NCBI RefSeq assembly: GCF_000243095.1
Contig: NZ_AHJE01000053.1
Span: forward strand, 1-64,000
Reading direction: 5' to 3'
Origin: Cupriavidus basilensis OR16
GTDB taxonomy: Bacteria; Pseudomonadota; Gammaproteobacteria; Burkholderiales; Burkholderiaceae
DNA length: 64,000 bases
The first letter of the stretch is position 1. Every line of letters starts with the position of its first letter. The notes under the pieces were generated by a model. It worked only from the letters and a program-made list of their open reading frames with translations. It was not told the origin of the DNA and searched no databases. Positions 1 to 8,137 of the stretch are shown in pieces. The position numbers were made by a program, and so were the translations under genes.

Positions 1-356
1 GTCTCCTTCCAGTACCCACTTTTGCGCCGCCGCCTGATGTATCATCTGGCGGACTATCTATTTCATTTTTGACAACTCTAACTATCCGATGAACGACTGT
101 CAAGCACACGGCCGAGCGATATCGCGCTCGACGTCCGCGCGCATGAGCGTGGGGGCTACCTTCGGACCGGCGTATCAGGACCGGCGGCTTTCCCAATTGC
201 GCGGCCGCCGACAGCAACGCATATACGAGTCGCAACCCTTTACCTGGACGGCTTCTCCCAAGAGAATTGCGAATCGCGGCATGAAGACGACGACAGATGG
301 CTCTCAGGCATGACTAACTATGGGCGTGAGGGCAGTGTTTCATTGGACACTATTGG
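1..356. other. No recognisable gene; left flank of the TPR/SagB gene
   Basis: The short open frames here are rich in Arg and Ser, resemble no family I know and have no convincing ribosome-binding site. About 20 bp upstream of the large gene at 357 I see no clear sigma-70 hexamers. No RiPP-precursor-like small gene (leader plus Cys/Ser/Thr-rich core) is evident, which matters because the next gene carries a RiPP-type oxidoreductase domain. Confidence 0.5.
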
Positions 357-2981
357 ATGGTTGGCATGGGAAGACGCAAGGTGAGCAGCGTGCGCGGCAT
401 CGAGGCGCCCGAGGTTGCGCGAAAGCGCAAAGGGACCAACCCGGGCGGGCGGAGGGCAATCGGGAGAGGGGCACCTCGGGAGTGGTACATCCCGGATTGC
501 AAACGAGGGCAAGCCCTGTTGGATGGCGCGCAGGTGGGGCAGGCAATGGAGGTGTTTCAAGCCATCCTTGCCCGGCTCGATCAAGCTTCGCAGTTCGAGC
601 GGGCTGTGATACTCGGGCGGCTCTCCCGATGTCTATACCTGAGCGCGCGTGCCGACGCGGCAGTCGAGCGGCTCCGTGAAGCCATCGCTATTGCCGAAGT
701 ACTCGCTCCCACCGACGGCGTGGAGAGCCTGCGGGGAACTTTGCAATCCGGACTGGGAGACGCACTCCGGGCAACCGGCCGGCACGGCGAAGCACGCAAA
801 GCGTACACAGCAGCACTAGCTGTTGCCGAGCGGCTTGGAAATCTGCGGAGCCAGGGTATCGATCTGGGACACCTCGGCGCGCTCTTCTTAGCGGAAGGCA
901 AGCTGGAGGAAGCTCGGAAGCACTACCTTGCAGCACTCCCGTTGTTTGAGCGGGTTCAAGAGCGGGGCATGGAAGCGGTAGTCCGGTACCAGCTCGGCAG
1001 ATTGCTACAGGAACAACGGCAATTGGCGGAGGCCGATTTGCACTATAGGGAAGCGGCTCGTCTTTCGGAAGCAACCGGAAATCCGGCCAAAGCCGGCCTG
1101 ATCTGGAGCGAGCTGGCCACGCTCCACCAAGAGGCCGGCCATCCAGGGACGGTGGAACTGTGTCGTCGAAAGGCAATTGAATTGGCGCGCACGTCTGGCG
1201 ACTCCCTTCAGCTATTGCGTGATCTGGTAAAACTTGCCGAATTCCACAACGCCCCCCAGAGCCGACCTGTTGAGGCTCGCCGATTGGCAGAAGAGGCGCT
1301 CGCGGTAGCGCAGACGCTCGATCCAGCCATCGCCGATGTCTGGCACGCATATGGCGTCCTCGGAGACATCGCCGCAACCGAGGCCGCGATCAGCGCGGAT
1401 AGCCAACGGAAAGCCATACTGCTTGCACAGGCCAACGACTTTCAAGAGCTTAGGCGACGCGCGCCCGGAATTTTCACCACCCTCGCCCGACTGGATGCAG
1501 CACCTAGCTGGGGCCGAGCCGTGATCCTTGGCCGCCTTGGTCGTTGTTTCCTGATAGCCGGGCGGCCCGACCTGGCGGTGGCGCACTTTCTGGAGGCCAT
1601 CGATATCACGGAGATGCTTCCGGCCAGTGAAGTCCTGAGGAGCTTGCGCGGCACCTTCCGCTCGGAACTCGGGGAGGTACGCCGCGCGATCGGCCAGTCC
1701 GATGCATCGAGGGAAGCATCCGACCGGACCGCCACGCTTCATCGGGATTCACTTCCCACGGCCAACGCTGGCGGCTGCAGCAGCGCACTGTCGGCGGACT
1801 TCTTGGTCACCCTTGACGAAGAACTGCTCATTGATTTCGCTTTCGACACAGACCTGCTTGTCGACGGACCACGCGAGCGGAGCCTCCAAAGGTGGGCCGC
1901 AGAGCCGAAGCCTCTCGCCAGGAACGTGCGCCCCATGATGATGCCGTGCACGCGCAATTGGACAGATGAGGATGGTGCCGTTCATTTTGCGCTTTCGCTG
2001 CAAGAACCGACCTTCGAACGACATCCCGGTTGCACCGTCATACGGCGAACCCGCCGCGACGTGGTACTGGCGGGCAGCCCATCTATTCTCTTCCGGCTGA
2101 TCCGAGAAATGGATGGAACCGCCACCGTTGAGGAACTCATCTCGCGGATCCAACCCGCTGAGCGCGGCATCGCCTTGCATATGCTAGCCGTGCTGGCTGC
2201 CACGGGCGCGGTCGACGTGTCCGGCCGGCCAATCGGTCGGCTGCTTCATAAGACAACCAAGAAGGGAGTCCTGCCGGGTGGCGGGTTGGAGGGCGACGAC
2301 ATCTTACGGCTGACTACCGACGGAAACTACCGTGAGTTCCCGGACTCGCCCAGGATTGCAATTGGTCAATCGATCCCCGAGCCTCTCCGCGCATTCCACA
2401 CGCTCACCCGTGCGCGCCGATCGCACCGGGACTACCGCGGTCTCCCGCTGACCCGGAGTGCATTTGACGCAATCCTCGACACTGCGTGCGGGGTGACAGG
2501 GTCGCTGGCGTGGGCGGGACGCGATTCCAAACTTCGTGCGTATCCTTCCAGCGGGGGTCTTTACGCAGTCGAGATTTATCCTATCGCCCTTCGCGTGGAA
2601 GGCCTGGACCAGGCGGTATACCACTTTCTTGCGACCGAGAATGCACTGGAGAAGGTCAAGCCAATCGATCGGGAGCAGGTCGTGGATACGATGCTTCCTG
2701 TCGAGAGAGAGATGACTGCTGGCGCCGCTGCCATGATCTGCATGACAGGCTTCTTCCCTCGACATGAACGGAAATATGGCGAGGGTGGCCACCGTATGTT
2801 GGTGGCGGAAGTGGGGCATATCGCCCAGAACCTGGTCCTTGCAGCGACGGCTCTGGGACTGAGCGCACGACCTTGCGGAGGCGTATTCGACGATTTGATG
2901 AATCACGCCCTCGGGCTTGACATAGCGCAGGAGCAGTTCATGCTGTCGGTTCTTATCGGGCACGCTGGTGGAAAAGGATAG
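357..2981 (+). CDS. TPR-repeat protein fused to a SagB/ThcOx-type nitroreductase-fold dehydrogenase
   Basis: The 874-residue product has three parts. Residues about 50-460 are helical TPR-like repeats (for example ARKAYTAALAVAERL, ARKHYLAALPLFERV); a block of about 100 residues near 53-160 is repeated near 358-460, sharing the motif RAVILGRL. Residues about 500-640 look like a small winged-helix or PqqD-like region (SPSILFRLIREMDGTATVEEL). Residues about 690-874 are a SagB-type FMN oxidoreductase: RRSHRDYRGLPLT, then YPSSGGLYAVEIYPI, and a C-terminal PCGG segment. Known SagB proteins oxidise azolines to azoles in RiPP maturation with a YcaO cyclodehydratase; neither that partner nor a precursor is visible here. 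The start at 357 is an ATG with a weak ribosome-binding site; ATG 366 is also possible. It faces a convergent IclR gene. The fold assignment is firm; the substrate is unknown. Confidence 0.8.
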   Translation: MVGMGRRKVSSVRGIEAPEVARKRKGTNPGGRRAIGRGAPREWYIPDCKRGQALLDGAQVGQAMEVFQAILARLDQASQFERAVILGRLSRCLYLSARADAAVERLREAIAIAEVLAPTDGVESLRGTLQSGLGDALRATGRHGEARKAYTAALAVAERLGNLRSQGIDLGHLGALFLAEGKLEEARKHYLAALPLFERVQERGMEAVVRYQLGRLLQEQRQLAEADLHYREAARLSEATGNPAKAGLIWSELATLHQEAGHPGTVELCRRKAIELARTSGDSLQLLRDLVKLAEFHNAPQSRPVEARRLAEEALAVAQTLDPAIADVWHAYGVLGDIAATEAAISADSQRKAILLAQANDFQELRRRAPGIFTTLARLDAAPSWGRAVILGRLGRCFLIAGRPDLAVAHFLEAIDITEMLPASEVLRSLRGTFRSELGEVRRAIGQSDASREASDRTATLHRDSLPTANAGGCSSALSADFLVTLDEELLIDFAFDTDLLVDGPRERSLQRWAAEPKPLARNVRPMMMPCTRNWTDEDGAVHFALSLQEPTFERHPGCTVIRRTRRDVVLAGSPSILFRLIREMDGTATVEELISRIQPAERGIALHMLAVLAATGAVDVSGRPIGRLLHKTTKKGVLPGGGLEGDDILRLTTDGNYREFPDSPRIAIGQSIPEPLRAFHTLTRARRSHRDYRGLPLTRSAFDAILDTACGVTGSLAWAGRDSKLRAYPSSGGLYAVEIYPIALRVEGLDQAVYHFLATENALEKVKPIDREQVVDTMLPVEREMTAGAAAMICMTGFFPRHERKYGEGGHRMLVAEVGHIAQNLVLAATALGLSARPCGGVFDDLMNHALGLDIAQEQFMLSVLIGHAGGKG

Positions 2982-3008
2982 ATCTGCACCTGCACCATCG
3001 CTACCATC

Positions 3009-3039
3009 CGGCATTGAGCCTGCTACGGGCTCAATGCCG
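3009..3039 (+). terminator. Strong hairpin after the TPR/SagB gene, terminator-like
   Basis: A perfect 12-bp stem (CGGCATTGAGCC with GGCTCAATGCCG) closes a 7-nt loop 28 bp after the stop codon. There is no U-run on either side, so it may end transcription for the two convergent genes with Rho or act as an RNA-stabilising 3' end. Confidence 0.6.
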
Positions 3040-3156
3040 ATAGAACACACCAGAAGGTGGCTTCGGCAGTGGGTGCGGTGCCAGACGGCTTGAAAGCGAA
3101 AGGCGTGCAAATTCGCCTCTCGATCTGGCTGCCAGCCACGCCACCAAGACCAATAG

Positions 3157-3921
3157 CTATTGAGTGTTGCCTTGCAGATTAGCGAACATCTTGGTGCTAC
3201 CAAGTACAGAAGACACCCTGGCGGCCGTGGAGAGCACAAGCTCGACGTAATGATTCTGCAGTGTTTTTGTGAGCCGCGCCTGTGGCATTGCAAGCGCCAG
3301 CGACCCCACAACCTTCTCCTCGCTATCGAAGATCGGCGCCGCAATTGACGCACCGCCCGCAATCAGCTCTCCAAGAGAGATGCAGTACATCTTGCGCCGT
3401 ATCGTTCTAAGCGCGGCCTTCAACTCCTCGCGGGCTTGTTGCTGGGGTAATACCTGGAGAATCTCATCGATCGCCGTTTCCTGGAGGAAAGCAAGAATCG
3501 CCTTGCCAGGGGCGCCAACATGAAGCGGTCGAACGCTAATGCCCGGCGCATAGGACAACGGGTTCTTGCTGCGGAGTTCCTGGACGCACTCACGTCTGTT
3601 ATCGCCCTGGAACACGAAGAGCGAGACCGTCTCGCTCGATGTTTCCCATAGTTCTTCCAGGAAGGGCTGAGTCACCCGAACGAAATCTGTCGCAGACAGG
3701 AACGCATTCGCCAAATCCACTGCACGGTGAGTGAGCTGATACGTACGAGGATCGCCGAAAGAGCGTAGCAGCCCTTTCTTCTCCAGAGTATTCAAAAGAC
3801 GATATAGCGTCGGGCGACTAAGTGGGACAGCAGCCTCGATTTTCGAAATCCCCATCGATGGTGTTTCGATAAAGCTAAGCAGGATGTCCAGAGCCCGCTC
3901 GACCGAGCGTACACTATCCAA
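3157..3921 (-). CDS. IclR-family transcriptional regulator
   Basis: The 254-residue protein has the IclR layout: an N-terminal winged helix-turn-helix (DSVRSVERALDILLSF, then LSRPTLYRLLNTLEKKGLL) and a C-terminal GAF-like effector domain from about residue 80 (motifs VRPLHVGAPGKAILAFL and GGASIAAPIFD). IclR proteins usually control small operons for aromatic or organic-acid catabolism and bind the substrate. No catabolic operon adjoins it on its upstream side; what lies there is a repeat tract and the remnant of a ring-cleavage dioxygenase gene, so it may have lost its original target. The length is normal and no lesion is seen. Confidence 0.9.
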   Translation of the reverse strand: MDSVRSVERALDILLSFIETPSMGISKIEAAVPLSRPTLYRLLNTLEKKGLLRSFGDPRTYQLTHRAVDLANAFLSATDFVRVTQPFLEELWETSSETVSLFVFQGDNRRECVQELRSKNPLSYAPGISVRPLHVGAPGKAILAFLQETAIDEILQVLPQQQAREELKAALRTIRRKMYCISLGELIAGGASIAAPIFDSEEKVVGSLALAMPQARLTKTLQNHYVELVLSTAARVSSVLGSTKMFANLQGNTQ

Positions 3922-3953
3922 ACGATATCCCCTATTTGTAGAGTCCGACTATC

Positions 3954-4001
3954 TTTCGGCTCATGTTTCGGCTCATGTTTCGGCTCATGTTTCGGCTCAC
4001 G
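3954..4001. repeat. 12-bp tandem repeat, four copies
   Basis: Four head-to-tail copies of TTTCGGCTCATG start at 3954, 3966, 3978 and 3990; the last copy has one change (CACG for CATG). The array sits 32 bp upstream of the IclR start codon, in its presumed promoter. Slippage would vary the copy number, so it could tune promoter spacing or be a reiterated binding site. Confidence 0.9.
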
Positions 4002-4239
4002 ACAAGTGGGGCCGCAATGCCGCCTCCCCACCCGTTACCAACTTTCTTTCATGGCTAACTGAGCCTGTTCCGAACCAGGCTCTCATTCGTCCGTCAGGTT
4101 TTAGTTCCGGTCCTCGCCGACGCCGAGGCTTAACCACTGTCGTAGCGGTACAGACCGGGTGCCATTGTGCCAGAACCATAGCTGCGGCTCCACTTTCACC
4201 TGCCGCCTCCCCTATCCACCCGCCACTCTGAAGCCACAC

Positions 4240-4410
4240 TCCCATGGCCAACCACGCCCGCTCGGGGATATGGTCAATGTGAGCGACCTACTCGCAGAAG
4301 GATGAGCACGACGGGTCTCTTACATAGTAGAAGTAGTTGGGGTCAGGAATGTTTGTGTCTTTCAACAAGTGTATGCCGGGGTGCGAAGAGTAGCGTCGGA
4401 ACACCGTCTC
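4240..4410 (-). pseudogene. Remnant of an extradiol (VOC-family) ring-cleavage dioxygenase, C-terminal part
   Basis: Read on the minus strand, this stretch encodes NYFYYVRDPSCSSFCE, a TAG stop, then VAHIDHIPERAW. The intact dioxygenase at 42660-43622 has NYFFYVLDPWGSFCEYSADIDYIAAG in two adjoining parts (NYFFYVLDPWGSFCEY and SADIDYIAAG), so the match runs through the premature stop, which replaces the Tyr after the metal-ligand Glu. No N-terminal or middle part of the gene survives. The rest of 4002-4556 holds nothing else I recognise. It is a dead fragment of a second copy of this enzyme family. Confidence 0.7.
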
Positions 4411-4556
4411 TACGTACATCTTGCCGAAAGCAGCGTTCTTAGCTACCGAACAATGCCCCTCCGCGGACCGGAATCCGCGCAATCATCAGGGCGATTGCTG
4501 AACGCAATCGACCTTGGGTATCCTATGGACCCAACGCATCCCTCTATCACATTCGC

Positions 4557-5486
4557 ATGCAGCTAAGAACGGACGAACTTGAAGCTTTCCTGTTGGTTGT
4601 TGAGCAAGGCAGCGTCAGCGGGGCCGCCCGTCACCTCAATCTGTCGAAATCCGTTATCAGCAAGCGATTAAGTGACCTGGAGCGTACGCTCGGCGTTTTG
4701 CTCCTTCAACGCTCGACGCGACGCGTTCAGCCCACGGAGAATGGGGCAAGGTTCTATGAAGAGACGCGCTCGGCGTTAGCGCAACTCACGCGCGCGGCCG
4801 AGACCATTTCTCAGAATTCACAAGAGTTGTGCGGCGAATTGCGAATTCTTGCTCCCATGAGTTTCGGTACGCTCTGGCTCTCTCCACTCCTGTCCCGGTT
4901 CGCAGCCGCGAATCCAAAGCTGAATCTGATCGTCGATCTCGACGACCGACTTGTCGATACCGAACATGCACGGTTTGATGTCGCAATCCGGGTGACGCGC
5001 CTGGGCGACACTGCGATGATCGCAAGGAAGCTTGCGGCAAGTCGCAGGATCGTTTGCTGCAGCCCAGCATACGCGCAACGAGCCGGGCTTCCCAAGACGC
5101 TGGACGACATCACACGCCATGCCTGCCTGACCTATAGCAACGCGCCACCCGGCCAGATCTGGGCGTTCCAGGGTCCGACACCCCGGTCTGCCCCAAGAGT
5201 GGTTACGCCGCGAGGCCAGTTCACCGCGAATAATGGCGAAGTGCTGAGGGATGCAGCGACGACTGGGCAGGGGCTGGCTGTGCTGCCGCTCTTTATCGTG
5301 GCCGACGACATTCGAGCGGGCCGTCTTATCAATGCGCTACCCAATGAGACGCCGCTGGACGACGGCATCTTTGCCGTCTATCAGCGCACGCCGTTTGTCT
5401 CGCACAAGCTGAAGGCGCTTATCCTTTTCCTGCAACAATCACTGTCGCCGCCTCCCTGGGAGGAGCCGGGGCATCAGGAGGAATAG
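4557..5486 (+). CDS. LysR-family transcriptional regulator
   Basis: The 309-residue product begins MQLRTDELEAFLLVVEQGSV, with a helix-turn-helix through residue 60 (AARHLNLSKSVISKRLSDLE) and a LysR substrate-binding domain after residue 90 (LRILAPMSFGTLWLSPLL; TTGQGLAVLPLFIV). The domain resembles the CrgA/AaeR-like subgroup. It lies 132 bp upstream of the porin gene on the same strand, so it could control that porin or the neighbouring pirin/pyruvate dehydrogenase genes, but no operator was identified. Length and domains are complete. Confidence 0.9.
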   Translation: MQLRTDELEAFLLVVEQGSVSGAARHLNLSKSVISKRLSDLERTLGVLLLQRSTRRVQPTENGARFYEETRSALAQLTRAAETISQNSQELCGELRILAPMSFGTLWLSPLLSRFAAANPKLNLIVDLDDRLVDTEHARFDVAIRVTRLGDTAMIARKLAASRRIVCCSPAYAQRAGLPKTLDDITRHACLTYSNAPPGQIWAFQGPTPRSAPRVVTPRGQFTANNGEVLRDAATTGQGLAVLPLFIVADDIRAGRLINALPNETPLDDGIFAVYQRTPFVSHKLKALILFLQQSLSPPPWEEPGHQEE

Positions 5487-5550
5487 CCGGGGACATCATT
5501 GCCTTGCGGCTGTACGAAGGCCAGCCTAACCTTGTGCTCATAAGCGAAAT

Positions 5551-5567
5551 CCTGCCGTCGCGGCAGG
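5551..5567. terminator. Short GC hairpin between LysR gene and porin gene
   Basis: A perfect 7-bp stem (CCTGCCG with CGGCAGG) with a 3-nt loop lies 65 bp after the LysR stop codon. No U-run follows, so a terminator role is only possible. Confidence 0.35.
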
Positions 5568-5618
5568 CTGCCAACTGACGAACGGAATTCGAATCACGGG
5601 TCGCTAGTCAGGAAAGAC

Positions 5619-7091
5619 ATGAGCACGGGAGCGCTCCCCAGACGATGGTGCCGGCTACAGCCGGCCACCCGTTCCGGCTTCGGGAGGGTGGCTGGCGCGA
5701 TGCTTGCCGCCCTGGCCACCGCGCTGGAGATGACTTGCGCCGCCGCCCAGCAGTCTTCTCCAGTGGCTGCGACTGCGCCCGCCTTCAAGCTGTTGCGCTA
5801 CGACGAGGACTACAGCTACCTGCAAGACCCCGCCAGACGAAGCGACTTCTGGGATCCCGTCAAGTACATTCCGATTAGCGCGTCTGGCTGGTTCATCAGT
5901 CTCGGCGGCGAAGTGCGGGAACGCTTCGAAGATTACACTGCGGCGAACTTTGGCGTGCCGGGCAAACAGGGCGACAGTTACCTGCTGCATCGCGCCCTGC
6001 TCCACGCTGATCTGCATGCGGGTGAGTTCGTTCGCGGTTTCGTGCAGCTTGGCAATCAACTGGCGCCCGGCAAGGATAACGCGGCCCCGCCCTATAGTGA
6101 CCGACTCGACGTGCAACAGGCTTTCGTTGACGTGCGGTTTCCGTTGAAGGAACGTGTGGCCGACGACCCGTTCCTGCGGATTGGACGCCAGGAAATGGCG
6201 TTTGGTGCACAGCGCCTGATCTCGATCCGGGACGCGCCGAATGTGCGGCGCGCCTTCGATGGCGCCCGCCTGGGCGGAACGGTCGACCGGGTTCGCGTCG
6301 ACGCCTTCGCCACGCGTCCGGTACAGTTGCGGGACGGCGTTTTCGATGATCGACCCAACCATGCACAGGGGTTCTGGGGCGCCTACGCGACAGTAGCGGA
6401 CAGCCTCATACCCCACTCCGGTTTCGATCTCTACTATCTTGGTTTCGAGAACGACCACGCGCTGTTTAGCACCGGCACGGGCGGGGAGCGAAGGCACTCG
6501 ATCGGCGCACGCGTCTTTGGCCGCCACGGAGACTGGGACTGGGATTGGGAAACGCTCGGCCAGTTCGGATCCTTCTCCCAGCGACAGATCCGGGCATGGG
6601 GATTTTCAACCGATACCGGCTACACCCTAGCGGCTTACGACTGGAAGCCCAGGGGCGGAGTCAAGGCGACCATGGGCAGCGGCGACCGGAACCCCCACGA
6701 CGGAACGCTTGGCACCTACGACGGCCTCTTTCCAAAGCTCGCGTATTTCAATCAGGCCGGGCTGATCGGGGCCTCCAACGTGATTGATATACAGCCATCG
6801 CTGACCCTGCATCCGGCCCCTGCCCTGAAGCTCACGCTGGCCTGCGATTTCATCTGGCGTGCAACAACCCACGATGCCGTCTACACCTCCGTGGGCATAC
6901 CGATTGCGGGTACTGCAGGACACCCGGGCCAGTACAGCAGCAGCCAATTCTCAGTTGATGCGGCCTGGCAGGTAGATCGCCACATTTTCTTCAATGCCGG
7001 CCTTGTCTATATGGATATTTCCAAGGCCTTGAGCACAGTGGGCGGGCACAACACAACATTCACCTATATCGCGGCCAGCTACACGTTCTGA
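5619..7091 (+). CDS. Alginate-export-like outer-membrane porin
   Basis: The 490-residue protein has an N-terminal export signal (hydrophobic stretch near residues 26-43, likely cleavage after CAAA) and a long beta-strand-rich body ending in an aromatic C-terminal residue (AASYTF), as outer-membrane barrels do. Motifs such as GGEVRERFEDY, LLHRALLHADLHAG, FLRIGRQEMAFGAQRLISIRD and the late GDRNPHDGTLGTYDGLFPK are those of the alginate-export family, which includes channels for other organic acids in non-alginate species. It probably admits the acid used by a nearby pathway. It follows the LysR gene and converges on the pirin gene with a 35-bp gap. Confidence 0.8.
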   Translation: MSTGALPRRWCRLQPATRSGFGRVAGAMLAALATALEMTCAAAQQSSPVAATAPAFKLLRYDEDYSYLQDPARRSDFWDPVKYIPISASGWFISLGGEVRERFEDYTAANFGVPGKQGDSYLLHRALLHADLHAGEFVRGFVQLGNQLAPGKDNAAPPYSDRLDVQQAFVDVRFPLKERVADDPFLRIGRQEMAFGAQRLISIRDAPNVRRAFDGARLGGTVDRVRVDAFATRPVQLRDGVFDDRPNHAQGFWGAYATVADSLIPHSGFDLYYLGFENDHALFSTGTGGERRHSIGARVFGRHGDWDWDWETLGQFGSFSQRQIRAWGFSTDTGYTLAAYDWKPRGGVKATMGSGDRNPHDGTLGTYDGLFPKLAYFNQAGLIGASNVIDIQPSLTLHPAPALKLTLACDFIWRATTHDAVYTSVGIPIAGTAGHPGQYSSSQFSVDAAWQVDRHIFFNAGLVYMDISKALSTVGGHNTTFTYIAASYTF

Positions 7092-7126
7092 CCGTGTCTG
7101 GCGTTGCGCAAATGCATGGCGGCTCG

Positions 7127-8038
7127 CTAGCGCCCGCGGCTGGCCTTAATCTGGAGCCCTGCCATATCGGGGGCGGCAAGCCGGGGCGAGGTACTGCCCC
7201 TGACCTCGCCAAAGCGCTCGCCGTTGTGGTTCCATTCATGCGTCGCGGCCTCGATCTCGGCCTGGGTGCGCCCGACGAAGTTCCACCACAGTAGTATTTC
7301 CTCGTCGAACGGCACGCCGCCAATGATGAGCAATTGCGCCAGCCCGGCACAGCGCAGGCTCAGATGTGTCCGGCCGGCGCCGAGGTACATCAAGGTGCCG
7401 GGGGCGAGTTGCTCCCCGTCAATCTCCACTTCGCCGCGCAGAGTCAGCGCGGCATACTCGAAGCCGGCATCCAGCGGCACCGATTGCGCCCCGGCACCCG
7501 TGGCCACGAGATCGAGTCCCACCAGCGGCGAGTACGCCGGGACGGGAGACGTTTCGCCGAATGCCGTCCCCACCAGTACTGTGATACGGAAGCCGCCGGC
7601 ATCCACCACCGGCAGGTTGGGATAGTTCTGGAACGCCGGCTCCCGGTGACGCTCGGCGTCCGGCAGTGCAATCCAGAGCTGCGCGGCATGCAACCGGCCT
7701 GCGCTTGCATTCGGCGTATCTTCAGCGTGAACGATGCCCCGCCCAGCGGTCATCAAGTTGACCTGCCCCGGGCTGATCAGTTGTTCATAGCCCAGGCTGT
7801 CGCGGTGCAGGACTTCTCCCTCGATCATCCAGGTGAAGGTCTGCAGCCCGATGTGCGGATGCGGACCCACGCGCAAGCCCTGTCCCTCCCCAAACTCCGC
7901 AGGACCCGCGTGATCGAGGAAACACCAGGCTCCGACCATGCGGCGTTGCCGGCTGGGCAGCGCGCGGTGAATGACGAAGCCCTCGCCGATCTGGGCCGCG
8001 CGGTCGGGATGCGCTCCAGTACCGGATGGCCGGGGCAT
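7127..8038 (-). CDS. Pirin-family cupin protein, probably with an N-terminal frameshift
   Basis: The frame encodes a pirin: a bicupin with the N-terminal metal-site motif HPHIGLQTFTWMIEGEVLHRDSLG and GRGIVHAEDTP. Some pirins are quercetinases; others modulate pyruvate dehydrogenase, which fits the E1 gene just upstream. The frame's own ATG at 8038 has no ribosome-binding site. In another frame, an ATG at 8091 follows GAGGAG at good spacing and encodes MSNVTMDSA...CPGHPVLERIP, the usual pirin N-terminus, which would join RAAQIGEGFVIHRALP at about 8005 if one base were restored. So the true gene is probably 7127-8091 and shifted, either in reality or by a sequence error. Confidence 0.8.
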   Translation of the reverse strand: MPRPSGTGAHPDRAAQIGEGFVIHRALPSRQRRMVGAWCFLDHAGPAEFGEGQGLRVGPHPHIGLQTFTWMIEGEVLHRDSLGYEQLISPGQVNLMTAGRGIVHAEDTPNASAGRLHAAQLWIALPDAERHREPAFQNYPNLPVVDAGGFRITVLVGTAFGETSPVPAYSPLVGLDLVATGAGAQSVPLDAGFEYAALTLRGEVEIDGEQLAPGTLMYLGAGRTHLSLRCAGLAQLLIIGGVPFDEEILLWWNFVGRTQAEIEAATHEWNHNGERFGEVRGSTSPRLAAPDMAGLQIKASRGR

Positions 8039-8137
8039 TGCGGACAGTCGCGCGACAGCGAAGCGGCGCTGTCCATCGTTACATTGCTCATGGAAAACTC
8101 CTCTATTCGGACTAGGCGATCCACAGCCGCGGGCCGA

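Noticed and set aside
1..90. Insertion-sequence end at the left edge
   Set aside because: No inverted repeat partner, target duplication or transposase could be seen in the window.
89..313. 74-residue frame upstream of the TPR/SagB gene as a RiPP precursor
   Set aside because: No leader/core pattern, no ribosome-binding site, Arg/Ser-rich composition typical of a non-coding frame.
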